Assembly (NCBI GenBank): GCA_023386045.1
Contig: JAEWKK010000004.1
Coordinates: 1-64,000, forward strand
Source: Bacteroidota bacterium
GTDB lineage: Bacteria; Bacteroidota; Bacteroidia; Chitinophagales; Chitinophagaceae
DNA: 64,000 nucleotides
Direction: 5' to 3'
Shown here: piece after piece, positions 17,067-27,042 of the stretch
Layout of the letters: every line of letters begins with the position of its first letter
Position numbering within the stretch: position 1 is the first letter of the stretch
Notes under the pieces: generated by a model
What the model saw: only the letters and a program-made list of their open reading frames with translations
Told to the model about the DNA's origin: nothing
Databases searched by the model: none
Made by a program: the position numbers and the translations under genes

Positions 17067-18436
17067 TGATATAAACTTTCCATATACATTTCAATATCAA
17101 GTTGTTCAAGGGCTTCGAATTCTCCTCCCGCAATTAACATCCCTCGGAATGAATGTGAGAAATTTTCCTGTTGTTTATGTACCCACTTCATGTTGACACT
17201 TCCTTCTTCTTTGGCTTGATTTAATAGTTGTTTAAACTCTAAAACATCTTGCACAAATGGATCGTCAGTTTTATAATATAAGTAAATGAAGTAAACATTA
17301 CCATTGTCAAAGCCTCCCCAGATGTAATCTCTTTCCCGTAAAAGATCATTCAATAACTTTTGCCGACTAGTAGATTCCAGCAACATCTTCTTATTTATTG
17401 AAAGTTCAATTCTATTATCTGTATTAATTACACTTTCGTCAGACACTTCCTTTATATTTAATACGCTTTTGATCAGATTTTTAAGGTCTTCGTTAGTAAA
17501 AGAGAAACATTTCTGCTCAGAATTCTTGTAATTATCAATTTCTGACCAATTAGAGACTAGGAGTGGTCTAACTTTTCTATTGTCATTTTCCTCCCATGAT
17601 CGGGGAGTTATCATCCTAAATTCAAGGTTGCTTATCTTTTGTGCAAGATTTTCGTCTAGGGTTCTTACGTTCTTACGGAGTGTTTCCAAATATTGCTCGT
17701 GTAGTGTATAGTTTGCAAATCCGTCTAGAAGAGTCTTTTGGACTCGATTTTCTTTATCTGTACAAACAGATACAAGAACTTGCAAACTCATTTTAGTATA
17801 GGATATGTCCTCGATCTTTAACAGCCCTTGCGGAATAGCATAATCATCCCGTTCCTCTTCTTTTACCTCTAAAATGCTCTTTTCGATAACCTCTTTGACA
17901 GGTGGAGTATGCACTAAATCAGGCAGAAAAGGGTAACTAACCTTTGATTCGCCTTTCGCATTCGCATAAAACGAATAGTCATGCTCACTAATAAACTTTG
18001 AACGGTGGTAGTGTGAATAATATGCTTTGGGAAGTGGTTTAAAAGTGATACCATCAATATAGAAATCATAGGAAAACTTATGGTATCTTAATTGAGTTTG
18101 ATTTTGAAATACTTCAACAGCTCTAGGTCTTAAATGATATTTGTTTTGTTTTTTTTCAATTAAATCATCTCGTTCTAAAGCATTTAGCCTTAATTCAATT
18201 AGCGCTTTCGAGCTTCCTAGTAAACTTCCAATTTGCGATGCAGTGAAATTGGACTTTGCTGCAATCATGCTAACAATTACACTATCTAAGTTGTCTAAAG
18301 CATCTGGCGTTGCATCTATGATGTTAGAGTGAATGCAATAGATCGGATATTGGAGATAAAACATACCCTTAAGCTGATTACCACGGTTCGCTTCTTCTAA
18401 ATAATATCTTTCAATCTCAATTCTAAATATAGCCAT
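17063..18436 (-). CDS. Winged-helix protein of unknown function (457 aa)
   Basis: Not a family I can name. The segment ~48-108 (SVIVSMIAAKSNFTASQIGSLLG, then ALIELRLNALERDDLIEKK) reads as a winged helix-turn-helix, placed inside an otherwise mixed alpha/beta protein. The N-terminus (IFRIEIERYYLEEANRG) and the long C-terminal half show no catalytic motif and no membrane span. It lies one base from the helicase stop and overlaps the PLD start, so it is an integral member of this operon and may link the helicase to the nuclease. Function unknown. Confidence 0.65.
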   Translation of the reverse strand: MAIFRIEIERYYLEEANRGNQLKGMFYLQYPIYCIHSNIIDATPDALDNLDSVIVSMIAAKSNFTASQIGSLLGSSKALIELRLNALERDDLIEKKQNKYHLRPRAVEVFQNQTQLRYHKFSYDFYIDGITFKPLPKAYYSHYHRSKFISEHDYSFYANAKGESKVSYPFLPDLVHTPPVKEVIEKSILEVKEEERDDYAIPQGLLKIEDISYTKMSLQVLVSVCTDKENRVQKTLLDGFANYTLHEQYLETLRKNVRTLDENLAQKISNLEFRMITPRSWEENDNRKVRPLLVSNWSEIDNYKNSEQKCFSFTNEDLKNLIKSVLNIKEVSDESVINTDNRIELSINKKMLLESTSRQKLLNDLLRERDYIWGGFDNGNVYFIYLYYKTDDPFVQDVLEFKQLLNQAKEEGSVNMKWVHKQQENFSHSFRGMLIAGGEFEALEQLDIEMYMESLYQ

Positions 18437-18437
18437 G

Positions 18438-21400
18438 TTAAACTTGGATAGCTTGTAATTGCCTTTTATTGTGATCGATTGCTATGACACTGATATATAT
18501 ATCTTCTGAAAAGTCTGCACCTAAACTTTCAATTTTGCGGAAGTTCCTCATTCTAGCTTTAGGTATAAAAGCCTTTAAGTGTTTTCCATTCAACTCAACT
18601 ATACAACCAAAGGGCAATACTTTAACAATCTTGGATTTGTAACGTCCGTCTCTTCTTAACCTCACAACTTCTTTATCCCAATTAATAACATTATACAAAC
18701 TGAGAGTTACCCTTTTTGTAGCTTGGTTTATGGAAAATACTTGTGCAACAAGCTCATCGCCTTGATTAACCCACTCTAATGATTTATATGGGTCAGGAAT
18801 CTGATTTAGGGGAATAAACGAGTCAAAGCTAGCAACGGTTAGAAAAATACCTTGAGGTTGATTAGTGTCCTTATTATGTAGGATTATTTTAATAATACCT
18901 TTGACTAAATCATCTTTTGAGTATCTTGAAATAAAGCTCCTGAAATCAGCTTCTTTTACTTCATCCACTTGCTTTGGCTGTTTGCTTATAACTTCGCTAC
19001 TTTCTATGAATTTGTAGTAATCAGCTATGTTAACTAGACAACCAATATTTGGCTTTTTACTAAGCTCGACCAAGTTTGTGAAAAGCTCAGTGTAATTAAA
19101 TATGCCATCGTAATGAGATCTTTTATCTGTTAACGTTTTTGCATTACCAATAAAAACCAATTTCTTTTTAGCCCTACTGAAAGCTACATTCAATCGACGA
19201 GCATCATCCAAAAAACCTACTTTAACAAACTTCTTTCTCCCATTTACTACTTCTGGTTTTTGATGGTTTGCAGAGCGAGTAAAGCTAAAAATGATAATAT
19301 CAAATTCTTTCCCTTGAAACGAGTCTAAAGTTGCAACTTCGATGTTCTTTTGATGACAAACAGCGGAATTTTTTATGAAGCTTTGTATAGTGGAAACCTG
19401 AGACTTATATGGTGCGATAATAGCTATATTGGATGCTGACACATTATTCTTAAATAATGTTGGTAAGATATATTCGGAGATCGCCTCGGCTTCCGCAATA
19501 TTCTTAACTGAGCATCCTTCTTTTTGCTCGTAAGGAGAAAGAAGGTTCGATGTATCGAAGAAAACAACTTCTTTATCAAACGGTGCTGCAAAATGCAACT
19601 TATTCATATGGGTGCGTCCCCCCATCTTAACATTGCCTCCATAAAATGAATGTGAGACAAACTCGCCAATACTTGGATGCATCCGATGCTGATAATTAAG
19701 CATCTCAAGATTTTCCCTAGGGAATTGTTTGTGTTCTACTCTATTAATTAAAAACTCAAAAAAAGACGTTTTTAAAGCATGGGCAATTTCTTCTTGCAAG
19801 AACCCTGCTCCATATGGCGATTTTGGAAAACTCTTTGGATCCTTTTCATCAATCAATGTGCTATCAATATAGGGCGGTAACTGCATTTGGTCTCCTACTA
19901 AGATTACCTTTTTACCCAATTCTACTGGAACTAATGTTTCAGCAATGTTGGCCTTCCCAGCTTCATCAATAATTACTGTATGAAATTTAAAACTTGAGTT
20001 TCTAAAAATAGGATCCGTTTTCACACCAATACAAGTTGCAAAAACAACATCGACTGAATTATAAATCAATGGTTGCACTAATAGATCAACCTCATTATTA
20101 CTATGTTGAATCCATTTCTGGTAAGTAGCAATAGTTTCTTCAAGCTCAGCGATAGTAAAGTCTGTCAAGCCGTCTCGTAGGGCGAAGTGACGCTGTTTTA
20201 GCACCTCTTTAATCCTTCCATAACCCTCACAGAACTTATCAATCTGTTGGCTAAAAGCGTCCTTAAGCTCCAAAAGGTTCTTATTCTGAATCTTGAACTG
20301 GTAGTATACTTTGATAAGTTCTAATTGATTACTAAGAAATGTTGCAAATACATTTTTATAGTCGGCAGTTAAGTTACCAATTGTGTATTGTAAAAGGTCA
20401 CTGCTTACGCGTTCAGGGTTGCCTACTCGCAACAAATTCAAGTGAGGCAGTTTTGCTATTTTTTCTAAAACATTGTCAACTGCTACATGGTTTTGCCCAG
20501 CGACTAATATTCTTTCACCCTTGGCCACTAGCTGTTCAATTATTTCGGCAATAACGGTTGTTTTCCCTGTTCCAGGAGGTCCTTGAACGAGGAATATATT
20601 CTGATTTCCAACAGCTTTTTTTACAGCTTTAACTTGATTATTGTCTGGCTGTTCTCTTTCTGTCCTTTCTAGATCAGGATTATTGAATTTAATGTGGGCA
20701 GTCATTGGGGTTTTTACCTTATCCTGCTTTACAAGAAGGCTTTCAATGTGATCGATTTTGATTTTCTTTTGTAAGAAATCTTGAATTATTTCACGTTGAA
20801 CAAGCAGTTGTCTTCTGGAAACTTTCTTCTCAATGTAAAAGCCCTCTCCAAGTAAGTCGATGACCACATCCCTGCTAAAAACTATCTTACAGTAGTCTCC
20901 ATTATAAATGATTGTAGCGTCTGAATAAAGTATAAACTCTTCTTCCTTATTTTCTTTAAAAGAATTCTGCTTTAGCTTGACATTTATTACACTTTCTTCA
21001 TCTAACTCCAAACTGTCTGCCACAGTCTTGTCGACCTTGATACATACTCCAGTTGTTTCACTGGGAACTCTCTCAAACTTGCCCACGAAAACTATTCCAC
21101 CAGATTGCAGGTCCGATAGTCTTAATTGATATTCTAAAAACTTATCAATTATTGTAAGAGTTTTACCAGCAGTACGCAAGATTTCACCAGCGTCTAACTT
21201 TAATTTATCTACAATTTCGAAGCATGTATTTTTTCTCAACGTGTACTCTACAATACTTCTATGATCATTATTAAGTGGTAGATTATATAATGGTGTTAGT
21301 ATCTTAACCGAAGAAGTTAGCAAATAAGAACCTGCTCTTGAATTTCTTTTCTTTTCTTCTGTGGCTTTATGAAAACTTCGGCCAAAACTGAAATTTTCAA

Positions 21401-22661
21401 TTAGAAATGCACATTCTCTTCCATTCTTTGAAAAGATGACCTTTCCAAAGAACCGAATTTCTTCATTAAAAAGAGTAAATTCTATTAATGACTTATTATC
21501 ACTTGAGCGCTGATTTAAATAAAACCAATATTTCTCTTCAGAAAGTTTCTTAATTACCTTTTCTTCAGCTATTGAACTAAATAGTTCTCCTTCCAAAAAA
21601 TACGGGATGGCATTATGCTTGAATATATTTTCATAAGCCGAACTATTGAACGTGAACTGAAGATATATTGGACTCTTTCCTAAAACTTCTTTTGAAAAAA
21701 TATCAGGGTATAAATCGAATGATTCCCGGATGTACTCTAAGTCATCATCAGTAGCATGGTGGCCTAGAATTGATTCTTTAAAAGAATAATAATTAGCCAG
21801 GTCCTGATCTGTATTACTGAACCTGTTTATCTTAGATATTTTAACCTCTCTAACCTCAGTACCAGTGTCAAATGAAGCCGGGACTAGAGAAAACACATCA
21901 TTTTCGTCATTTTTACTCTGGATTCTGAGCTTTGAAGTGAAGTCAAATGTTTCATCTACGAATTTTTTGTTCAATAGCCCGAAAAAGCCTTGCTCTGTCT
22001 TTACCAAATACACACTATTGAGTATTTCCACAATACTTCCTTTAGTTTCATCACCCCGTTCAAGTCTGTCCCATGCAATGCTTTCGCTTTGGTGTTTGTA
22101 AATGTGGCGCTGGCTCAGAACAACACAATTATTCTCAAAATCAACACTTGCAACTACGCAATTAATTGTTTGGCCGTTCACATAGCTGTTAAAAATTTCA
22201 ACAGACATTGGCATACAAAAAGAGATGTCTTGGACATACAACTTTCCGTAAAATCCATCGAAATACTTTACAACAATTAACGCAGGTTGAATCTTTTTAA
22301 TGATAGTTGCCTCAAAGACAGTTCCGGGCCCATACTTTTTTAAAAACTTTTCTTTCGGAGAAATTTCTTTATCGACCTTTTCAACTTTACGGTTAGAAAG
22401 AGGTGATCTTCTATTTAAACCTGTGTTTATTTTAATTCTTTTCCTGGGTGCGCTTGGGACAAGTGAGGTTAAGTTTATTGAGTTAGACTCTTTATTGCTT
22501 CTGAACTCTGATTGAAGCAATCGATACATCTCTTCTGTCAACACGCTGGATGACCTAAGATTGCTCACATCATATCCTTTACGGACTAAAACATCCAGTA
22601 TTTTGTCGTTAGTTGTACTGAACTCTGCAGCAGCGGTCATTAGTTTTGGTGTAGTTGACAT
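18438..22661 (-). CDS. SF1 (UPF1-like, COG1112) helicase with S1 domains (1407 aa)
   Basis: The N-terminal ~60 residues resemble the IF2-N fold (KILDVLVRKGYDV), and one or two S1-like RNA-binding domains follow (~110-240). The helicase core has Walker A QGPPGTGKTT (693-702), then VIIDEAGKA (motif II, DEAG), GDQMQLPP (motif III), a DSFQGKEFD motif (V-like) and LNVAFSRAKK (motif VI), the AAA_11/AAA_12 pattern. Two more S1-like domains end the protein. UPF1-type helicases act on RNA or DNA; the S1 and IF2-N parts favour RNA or ribosome contact. It is the first gene of the five-gene operon, 42 bp after hsdR, so it may also be read from the hsd promoter. It resembles the helicase of Mokosh systems. 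Confidence 0.85.
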   Translation of the reverse strand: MSTTPKLMTAAAEFSTTNDKILDVLVRKGYDVSNLRSSSVLTEEMYRLLQSEFRSNKESNSINLTSLVPSAPRKRIKINTGLNRRSPLSNRKVEKVDKEISPKEKFLKKYGPGTVFEATIIKKIQPALIVVKYFDGFYGKLYVQDISFCMPMSVEIFNSYVNGQTINCVVASVDFENNCVVLSQRHIYKHQSESIAWDRLERGDETKGSIVEILNSVYLVKTEQGFFGLLNKKFVDETFDFTSKLRIQSKNDENDVFSLVPASFDTGTEVREVKISKINRFSNTDQDLANYYSFKESILGHHATDDDLEYIRESFDLYPDIFSKEVLGKSPIYLQFTFNSSAYENIFKHNAIPYFLEGELFSSIAEEKVIKKLSEEKYWFYLNQRSSDNKSLIEFTLFNEEIRFFGKVIFSKNGRECAFLIENFSFGRSFHKATEEKKRNSRAGSYLLTSSVKILTPLYNLPLNNDHRSIVEYTLRKNTCFEIVDKLKLDAGEILRTAGKTLTIIDKFLEYQLRLSDLQSGGIVFVGKFERVPSETTGVCIKVDKTVADSLELDEESVINVKLKQNSFKENKEEEFILYSDATIIYNGDYCKIVFSRDVVIDLLGEGFYIEKKVSRRQLLVQREIIQDFLQKKIKIDHIESLLVKQDKVKTPMTAHIKFNNPDLERTEREQPDNNQVKAVKKAVGNQNIFLVQGPPGTGKTTVIAEIIEQLVAKGERILVAGQNHVAVDNVLEKIAKLPHLNLLRVGNPERVSSDLLQYTIGNLTADYKNVFATFLSNQLELIKVYYQFKIQNKNLLELKDAFSQQIDKFCEGYGRIKEVLKQRHFALRDGLTDFTIAELEETIATYQKWIQHSNNEVDLLVQPLIYNSVDVVFATCIGVKTDPIFRNSSFKFHTVIIDEAGKANIAETLVPVELGKKVILVGDQMQLPPYIDSTLIDEKDPKSFPKSPYGAGFLQEEIAHALKTSFFEFLINRVEHKQFPRENLEMLNYQHRMHPSIGEFVSHSFYGGNVKMGGRTHMNKLHFAAPFDKEVVFFDTSNLLSPYEQKEGCSVKNIAEAEAISEYILPTLFKNNVSASNIAIIAPYKSQVSTIQSFIKNSAVCHQKNIEVATLDSFQGKEFDIIIFSFTRSANHQKPEVVNGRKKFVKVGFLDDARRLNVAFSRAKKKLVFIGNAKTLTDKRSHYDGIFNYTELFTNLVELSKKPNIGCLVNIADYYKFIESSEVISKQPKQVDEVKEADFRSFISRYSKDDLVKGIIKIILHNKDTNQPQGIFLTVASFDSFIPLNQIPDPYKSLEWVNQGDELVAQVFSINQATKRVTLSLYNVINWDKEVVRLRRDGRYKSKIVKVLPFGCIVELNGKHLKAFIPKARMRNFRKIESLGADFSEDIYISVIAIDHNKRQLQAIQV

Positions 22662-22703
22662 TTCTGGTATTCAGGTTATTATTGTCAGAGACAATTTATC
22701 AAG

Positions 22704-25688
22704 TCAAATCCTCCTCATATCCCTCACTAAATGATCATACATCGCATTAAACCACATCCGCTTCATAGTGGCATTAGCCTTATCTTCGGAAAGCTTATTA
22801 TACAGGTCAAGCTTTGTATTAATAAAGTCCAATAATGCCTCATCCAGCTTTTCATTGAACTTATCTCTGATGTTCTCCTTTGAATTCGCTGGATTGAAAT
22901 AAGAAGCCAATTCTGCATCTGCATTTATCTTTTCCCTCATAACCGTGAAATCTTTTTTATCCTCCTCTTTCAGATTTAACCCGTATGTATCATTCAATGC
23001 TTTAATGATATTGGATAACAAATCCTGCTCATCTTCCGGTGGCTTGCCTTCGCCACTCCGATGCATGCCATAAAGTTCTCCTGGCTCAGATACCATGCTC
23101 ATTTCCGTTTCGAACTGCTTTTGCACTTTATAGGTGGCCAATTCAACTTCGTCCAAAACCTCAGTGGGCAAGCTGAAGCCATTTTTAGGCAACTTTCTTA
23201 TCAGATGGCTCAGGAATATATAGTGCTTTTCAAGGTCTACATCTTTAAATGTAATAATGAGACTCAGGAAACGATACAGTCTTGTAAAATCATTGGCATT
23301 CTTCCTAAACTTTTCTTTTTCGTCATCAGCTAATTCATCAAAAAGAAGTTTGCAGCTATTTAGGATCGGTTGTAACCGTTCCATATTGTCGCCTTTGCGA
23401 AACCAGATATCGGCATAGGCCTCCACATCCTGCTTGTTGAAAACAGGAACCGAAGAAAGGCTGGTCAAAATATCATACAACTCATTGGGGTCGGTTTGAT
23501 TTTCCTCCTTCATGAAGTTGTAGGTATAATAATCTTGGAAGTCCTCCTGTACTTTTTCAGGGTCATTTACAAAGTCCAGGATCATGGTGCTGCTTTTACC
23601 AAAGGCGGTACGATTCAGACGACTCAAAGTCTGTACAGTGTTTACATCGCCTAACTTCTTATCTACAAACATGGTATGAAGCAGCGGCTCATCAAATCCG
23701 GTTTGAAACTTGTTGGCTACAATTAAAATGCGGTATTGCGGCAGCTTAAAGGCTTCAACAATGCTGTATTTGCCTTGCAGCTCGTTCATACTTGTTTCCG
23801 TGTACTCCTGGTCTGTTTCGGCATCATACACACTGCCGGAAAAGGCTACTAATGCTTTATACGGCAAATTCATTTCCCGCATAATATCATCAAACTTTCG
23901 CTTGTACCGTACTGCATGCAGGCGGCTTCGTGTTACCAGCATGGCTCGGGCCTTACCTTGTATTTCCTTTGCAGTTTTGGTAGCAAAATGCTCCAGCATG
24001 ATCCGGCTCTTGGTTTCTATAGCATCATCCTGGAGGTCAACGTAAGAGTTTAATAGCCGAATGGTTTTGCGCTTGTCATATTCCTTATCATCTATATCCG
24101 GACGCTTGGCAAGCTTATAATATCTTTTAAAAGAAACGTACGATTTCAAAACATCCTGGATAAATCCTTCTTTGATTGCTTGTTCCATGGTATATTTCTC
24201 AATGGCTTGCAGTTCGCCATTGATCATGGAACCAAACAATTCTTTGGTTTTATTCTTGGGTGTGGCAGTAAAGGCAAAAAAGGAAATATTCTTTTGCCTT
24301 CCGGTCTTTTCAATTTCTTCCAACACCAATTCATCCAGGGTCTTTTCTCTTTCTTCTTCTACTTCTGCTTCTTTCAGGCTTAGCGCTTTTCGCATTTTCC
24401 TACCTGCTTCTCCGGTCTGCGAGCTATGCGCCTCGTCAATAATCACAGCATAGTTACGATTAGGCAGTTGCCTGATGGTTTCCGAAATAACCGGAAACTT
24501 TTGAAGAGTGGTGATGATTATGCTCTTGCCTTTTTCAATGGCTTGCTTTAAATCCTGCGCACTTTTTTTATCATCAATGGCTTCTACAACACCTGGCACC
24601 TGCTCAAATTGTCGAATGTTATCCCGTAATTGTTTATCCAACACCCTTCTGTCGGTGACAACAATAACACTGTCGTACATCCGGTTCTGATCATCTGCAT
24701 TTCTGAAGAAGCCGGAAAGCCGATGTGCCAGCCAGCTAATGGTATTACTCTTTCCTGAACCAGCCGAGTGTTGAATCAGGTAGTTGGTACCAACGCCATC
24801 CTTCTCTAATTCCTCCAGGAGCTTGTAAACGGCTCTGCGCTGGTGAAAACGTGGGAATATGAATTTTTCCGTTTCTTTTTCCCTTAGTGCTTTAGTGGTT
24901 TCGTCGTAAAACTTTTCTTTTTCCTTTTGTGTGTGGAGGAAGTTCTGAATCAGATCGAGCAGGCTGTCCTTACTCCAGACGTCTTCCCACAGGTAAGATG
25001 TGGCAAAACCAGTCTCATTCACCGGGTTTTCAATTCCCATATTAAAGGGCAGGAAAAAAGTGGCTTCCTTTGCCAGCTTTGTCGTCATGCTAACTTTTTC
25101 AGTACTTACGGCAAAATGAACAAGGCAACGCTTATAGGCGAGCAACGACTCTCTTGGATCCCTGTCCTGTCTATACTGCCGGATGGCATCTATAAGGTAT
25201 TGACCGGTTAAAGCATTTTTTACTTCAGCGGTGATGATAGGTAAACCATTCAGGAAAAGGACCACATCTATACTTTCTTCTGAACGATCAGAAAAGTACA
25301 ATTGCCTAATGACTGCAAAGCGATTCTTTTCATACAATTCCTGGTGCTCGGCATTTTTGCTGTTGGCTGGCTTAAAATAACAAAGTTTGATATCCTGACC
25401 ACGATCACGGAAACCTTTGCGGAGAACATGCAGCGTACCGTAATTTTTTATATTGGTTTCCAGATTTTGTAAAATACGCTGGTCTGTTTGAGCACCGTAT
25501 TGATCGTGCAGGGCTTTATAGGCTTTAGGCTGTGTATCCTTTATAAAACTTAAAACCTCTTCCGGGACCATACACAAGCTTTTGTCATACTGTTCGGACA
25601 AAATAGGTATATAACCACCTTTTGATGGCGCAGACAGATGCTCTACAATATGGCCTTCAAAATCTTTTTCTTTTACACCCGATGCCAT
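22704..25688 (-). CDS. hsdR: Type I restriction enzyme, R subunit (994 aa)
   Basis: Motor and nuclease subunit of a type I RM complex. The nuclease active site is D141 with AEVKN (E155, K157), and the SF2 translocase has HSAGSGKS (307-314) and DEAH (418-421). TATPKNKT and the QTLSRLNR motif VI follow later. The C-terminal third is the helical HsdM-binding part. Length is normal for the family. It follows hsdS by one base and precedes the helicase operon by 42 bp. All expected motifs are intact, so the enzyme should be active. Confidence 0.93.
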   Translation of the reverse strand: MASGVKEKDFEGHIVEHLSAPSKGGYIPILSEQYDKSLCMVPEEVLSFIKDTQPKAYKALHDQYGAQTDQRILQNLETNIKNYGTLHVLRKGFRDRGQDIKLCYFKPANSKNAEHQELYEKNRFAVIRQLYFSDRSEESIDVVLFLNGLPIITAEVKNALTGQYLIDAIRQYRQDRDPRESLLAYKRCLVHFAVSTEKVSMTTKLAKEATFFLPFNMGIENPVNETGFATSYLWEDVWSKDSLLDLIQNFLHTQKEKEKFYDETTKALREKETEKFIFPRFHQRRAVYKLLEELEKDGVGTNYLIQHSAGSGKSNTISWLAHRLSGFFRNADDQNRMYDSVIVVTDRRVLDKQLRDNIRQFEQVPGVVEAIDDKKSAQDLKQAIEKGKSIIITTLQKFPVISETIRQLPNRNYAVIIDEAHSSQTGEAGRKMRKALSLKEAEVEEEREKTLDELVLEEIEKTGRQKNISFFAFTATPKNKTKELFGSMINGELQAIEKYTMEQAIKEGFIQDVLKSYVSFKRYYKLAKRPDIDDKEYDKRKTIRLLNSYVDLQDDAIETKSRIMLEHFATKTAKEIQGKARAMLVTRSRLHAVRYKRKFDDIMREMNLPYKALVAFSGSVYDAETDQEYTETSMNELQGKYSIVEAFKLPQYRILIVANKFQTGFDEPLLHTMFVDKKLGDVNTVQTLSRLNRTAFGKSSTMILDFVNDPEKVQEDFQDYYTYNFMKEENQTDPNELYDILTSLSSVPVFNKQDVEAYADIWFRKGDNMERLQPILNSCKLLFDELADDEKEKFRKNANDFTRLYRFLSLIITFKDVDLEKHYIFLSHLIRKLPKNGFSLPTEVLDEVELATYKVQKQFETEMSMVSEPGELYGMHRSGEGKPPEDEQDLLSNIIKALNDTYGLNLKEEDKKDFTVMREKINADAELASYFNPANSKENIRDKFNEKLDEALLDFINTKLDLYNKLSEDKANATMKRMWFNAMYDHLVRDMRRI

Positions 25689-25689
25689 T

Positions 25690-27042
25690 TTACACTACTT
25701 TTATTTTACCTGTTACTACTTCGGAAATCAACGACTGCCTATAACCTTTTAATTTCTCAATTTGTTTAACTAAAAGACTATTTAGCTTATCAACTACACC
25801 GATCCGTTTCTTAACAACAACAATTATTTCATTTTGCTCGTTAAGTGAAGGAAGTGGGATATGTAAATTGTTCATTGTTCCTAAAGACAGAGCTGGTTGA
25901 GCTGTTTCATTAACTATAAGCTTTAGCACTCCCGAAGTCTTTAAGAATAGCAAACAAAAATGAATAAACTCGATATTGCATCTTTCTTTGTCGACTGTCA
26001 GCTTCATGGAATTACCTGACACTACTGCTTGTCTTCCTAAATCTGGCAATATTCCCGACATTCCATAGTTAGCGCCAATTTTCGATATTATTATATCTCC
26101 TTCTTTACACTCACTTCGTTTTATTGTTTCAAAATGTTCTTGTGAAATTGTTTTGAACTTTTTTTCTATAAATTGTCCTTTTGTTATGAATCCACTTTCA
26201 ATAACTAATACAGGTCCATCTTCTATAAAGTGTTCTGATTTTAAATTTGATCCAAAAGGACCATCTACAAAAGAATTCTGGGATGGATCTTTAATATGTT
26301 TTATTTGCTTTGCATGCCAATGCTCCGGGATATCACCCAACCATTCAACACCAGATGGCTTCATAGGAACATTAGGATTCAATCCTTTGGTTACTGCTTC
26401 ATTGATAATTGCCTGTCGTTTTGCCTGAAGCTTTTCAAGCAGGAGTTCTTTTTGTTGGATAACTTGATCAATCTTTTGAACTTTCCCTTCTAAATAATCA
26501 ACAATAACATTTTGTTCTTCGATTTTTGGGAGAATTATGTTGAATATTTTAACATGCCCTAAGTTAAGTCCTGGCTGCGCTGCCCCTTTTATCCAAATTC
26601 TAGCATTTGCTTTTCCAATTTCTGATTGAAGTAAAAAGTATACAAATTTGTGATTAGCCTTTTCTTCATTTATTGCGATTCTAGCAGTAGTCTGCGTAAG
26701 GTTTGCACCGTCTAACCATTTAGGAACAATTGAAAGGTTGCCAGTTCCTGCTCCAACTATTGTTAGAAGGATATCATTTTCTTTAACTCTGGACCTTTTA
26801 TATGGTTCTTCAATTTGACTTGATACTCTAAATATCTTCTCAGGGTCGTTCCAGCCAAATGAGTAATCCTGACCCCGAATCATGAATCGTCCATTTGGAT
26901 CTACTTCTCCCGGCTGGACAATGCCATAAGTAATCTGTCTTTCTTGCTGAATTACCCGTTTGAGTGGTAACACATTCCAACCAGAAGGTATCTCGCCAAT
27001 CCAATCAATTCCTGAATGTCTATATGCGTCGTATCGCTTCAT
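25690..27042 (-). CDS. hsdS: Type I restriction enzyme, S (specificity) subunit (450 aa)
   Basis: Two target-recognition domains (roughly 1-160 and 210-390) are each followed by a coiled-coil spacer (LEGKVQKIDQVIQQKELLLEKL and the C-terminal KQIEKLKGYRQSLISEVV). The openings IDWIGEIPSGWNVLPLKRV and VEWLGDIPEHWHAKQIKHI are typical and duplicate each other. The subunit sets the bipartite DNA recognition sequence, which cannot be read from the protein. Its ATG shares a base with the rmuC stop. Only one hsdS is present and no invertible partial copies are seen. Confidence 0.92.
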   Translation of the reverse strand: MKRYDAYRHSGIDWIGEIPSGWNVLPLKRVIQQERQITYGIVQPGEVDPNGRFMIRGQDYSFGWNDPEKIFRVSSQIEEPYKRSRVKENDILLTIVGAGTGNLSIVPKWLDGANLTQTTARIAINEEKANHKFVYFLLQSEIGKANARIWIKGAAQPGLNLGHVKIFNIILPKIEEQNVIVDYLEGKVQKIDQVIQQKELLLEKLQAKRQAIINEAVTKGLNPNVPMKPSGVEWLGDIPEHWHAKQIKHIKDPSQNSFVDGPFGSNLKSEHFIEDGPVLVIESGFITKGQFIEKKFKTISQEHFETIKRSECKEGDIIISKIGANYGMSGILPDLGRQAVVSGNSMKLTVDKERCNIEFIHFCLLFLKTSGVLKLIVNETAQPALSLGTMNNLHIPLPSLNEQNEIIVVVKKRIGVVDKLNSLLVKQIEKLKGYRQSLISEVVTGKIKVV

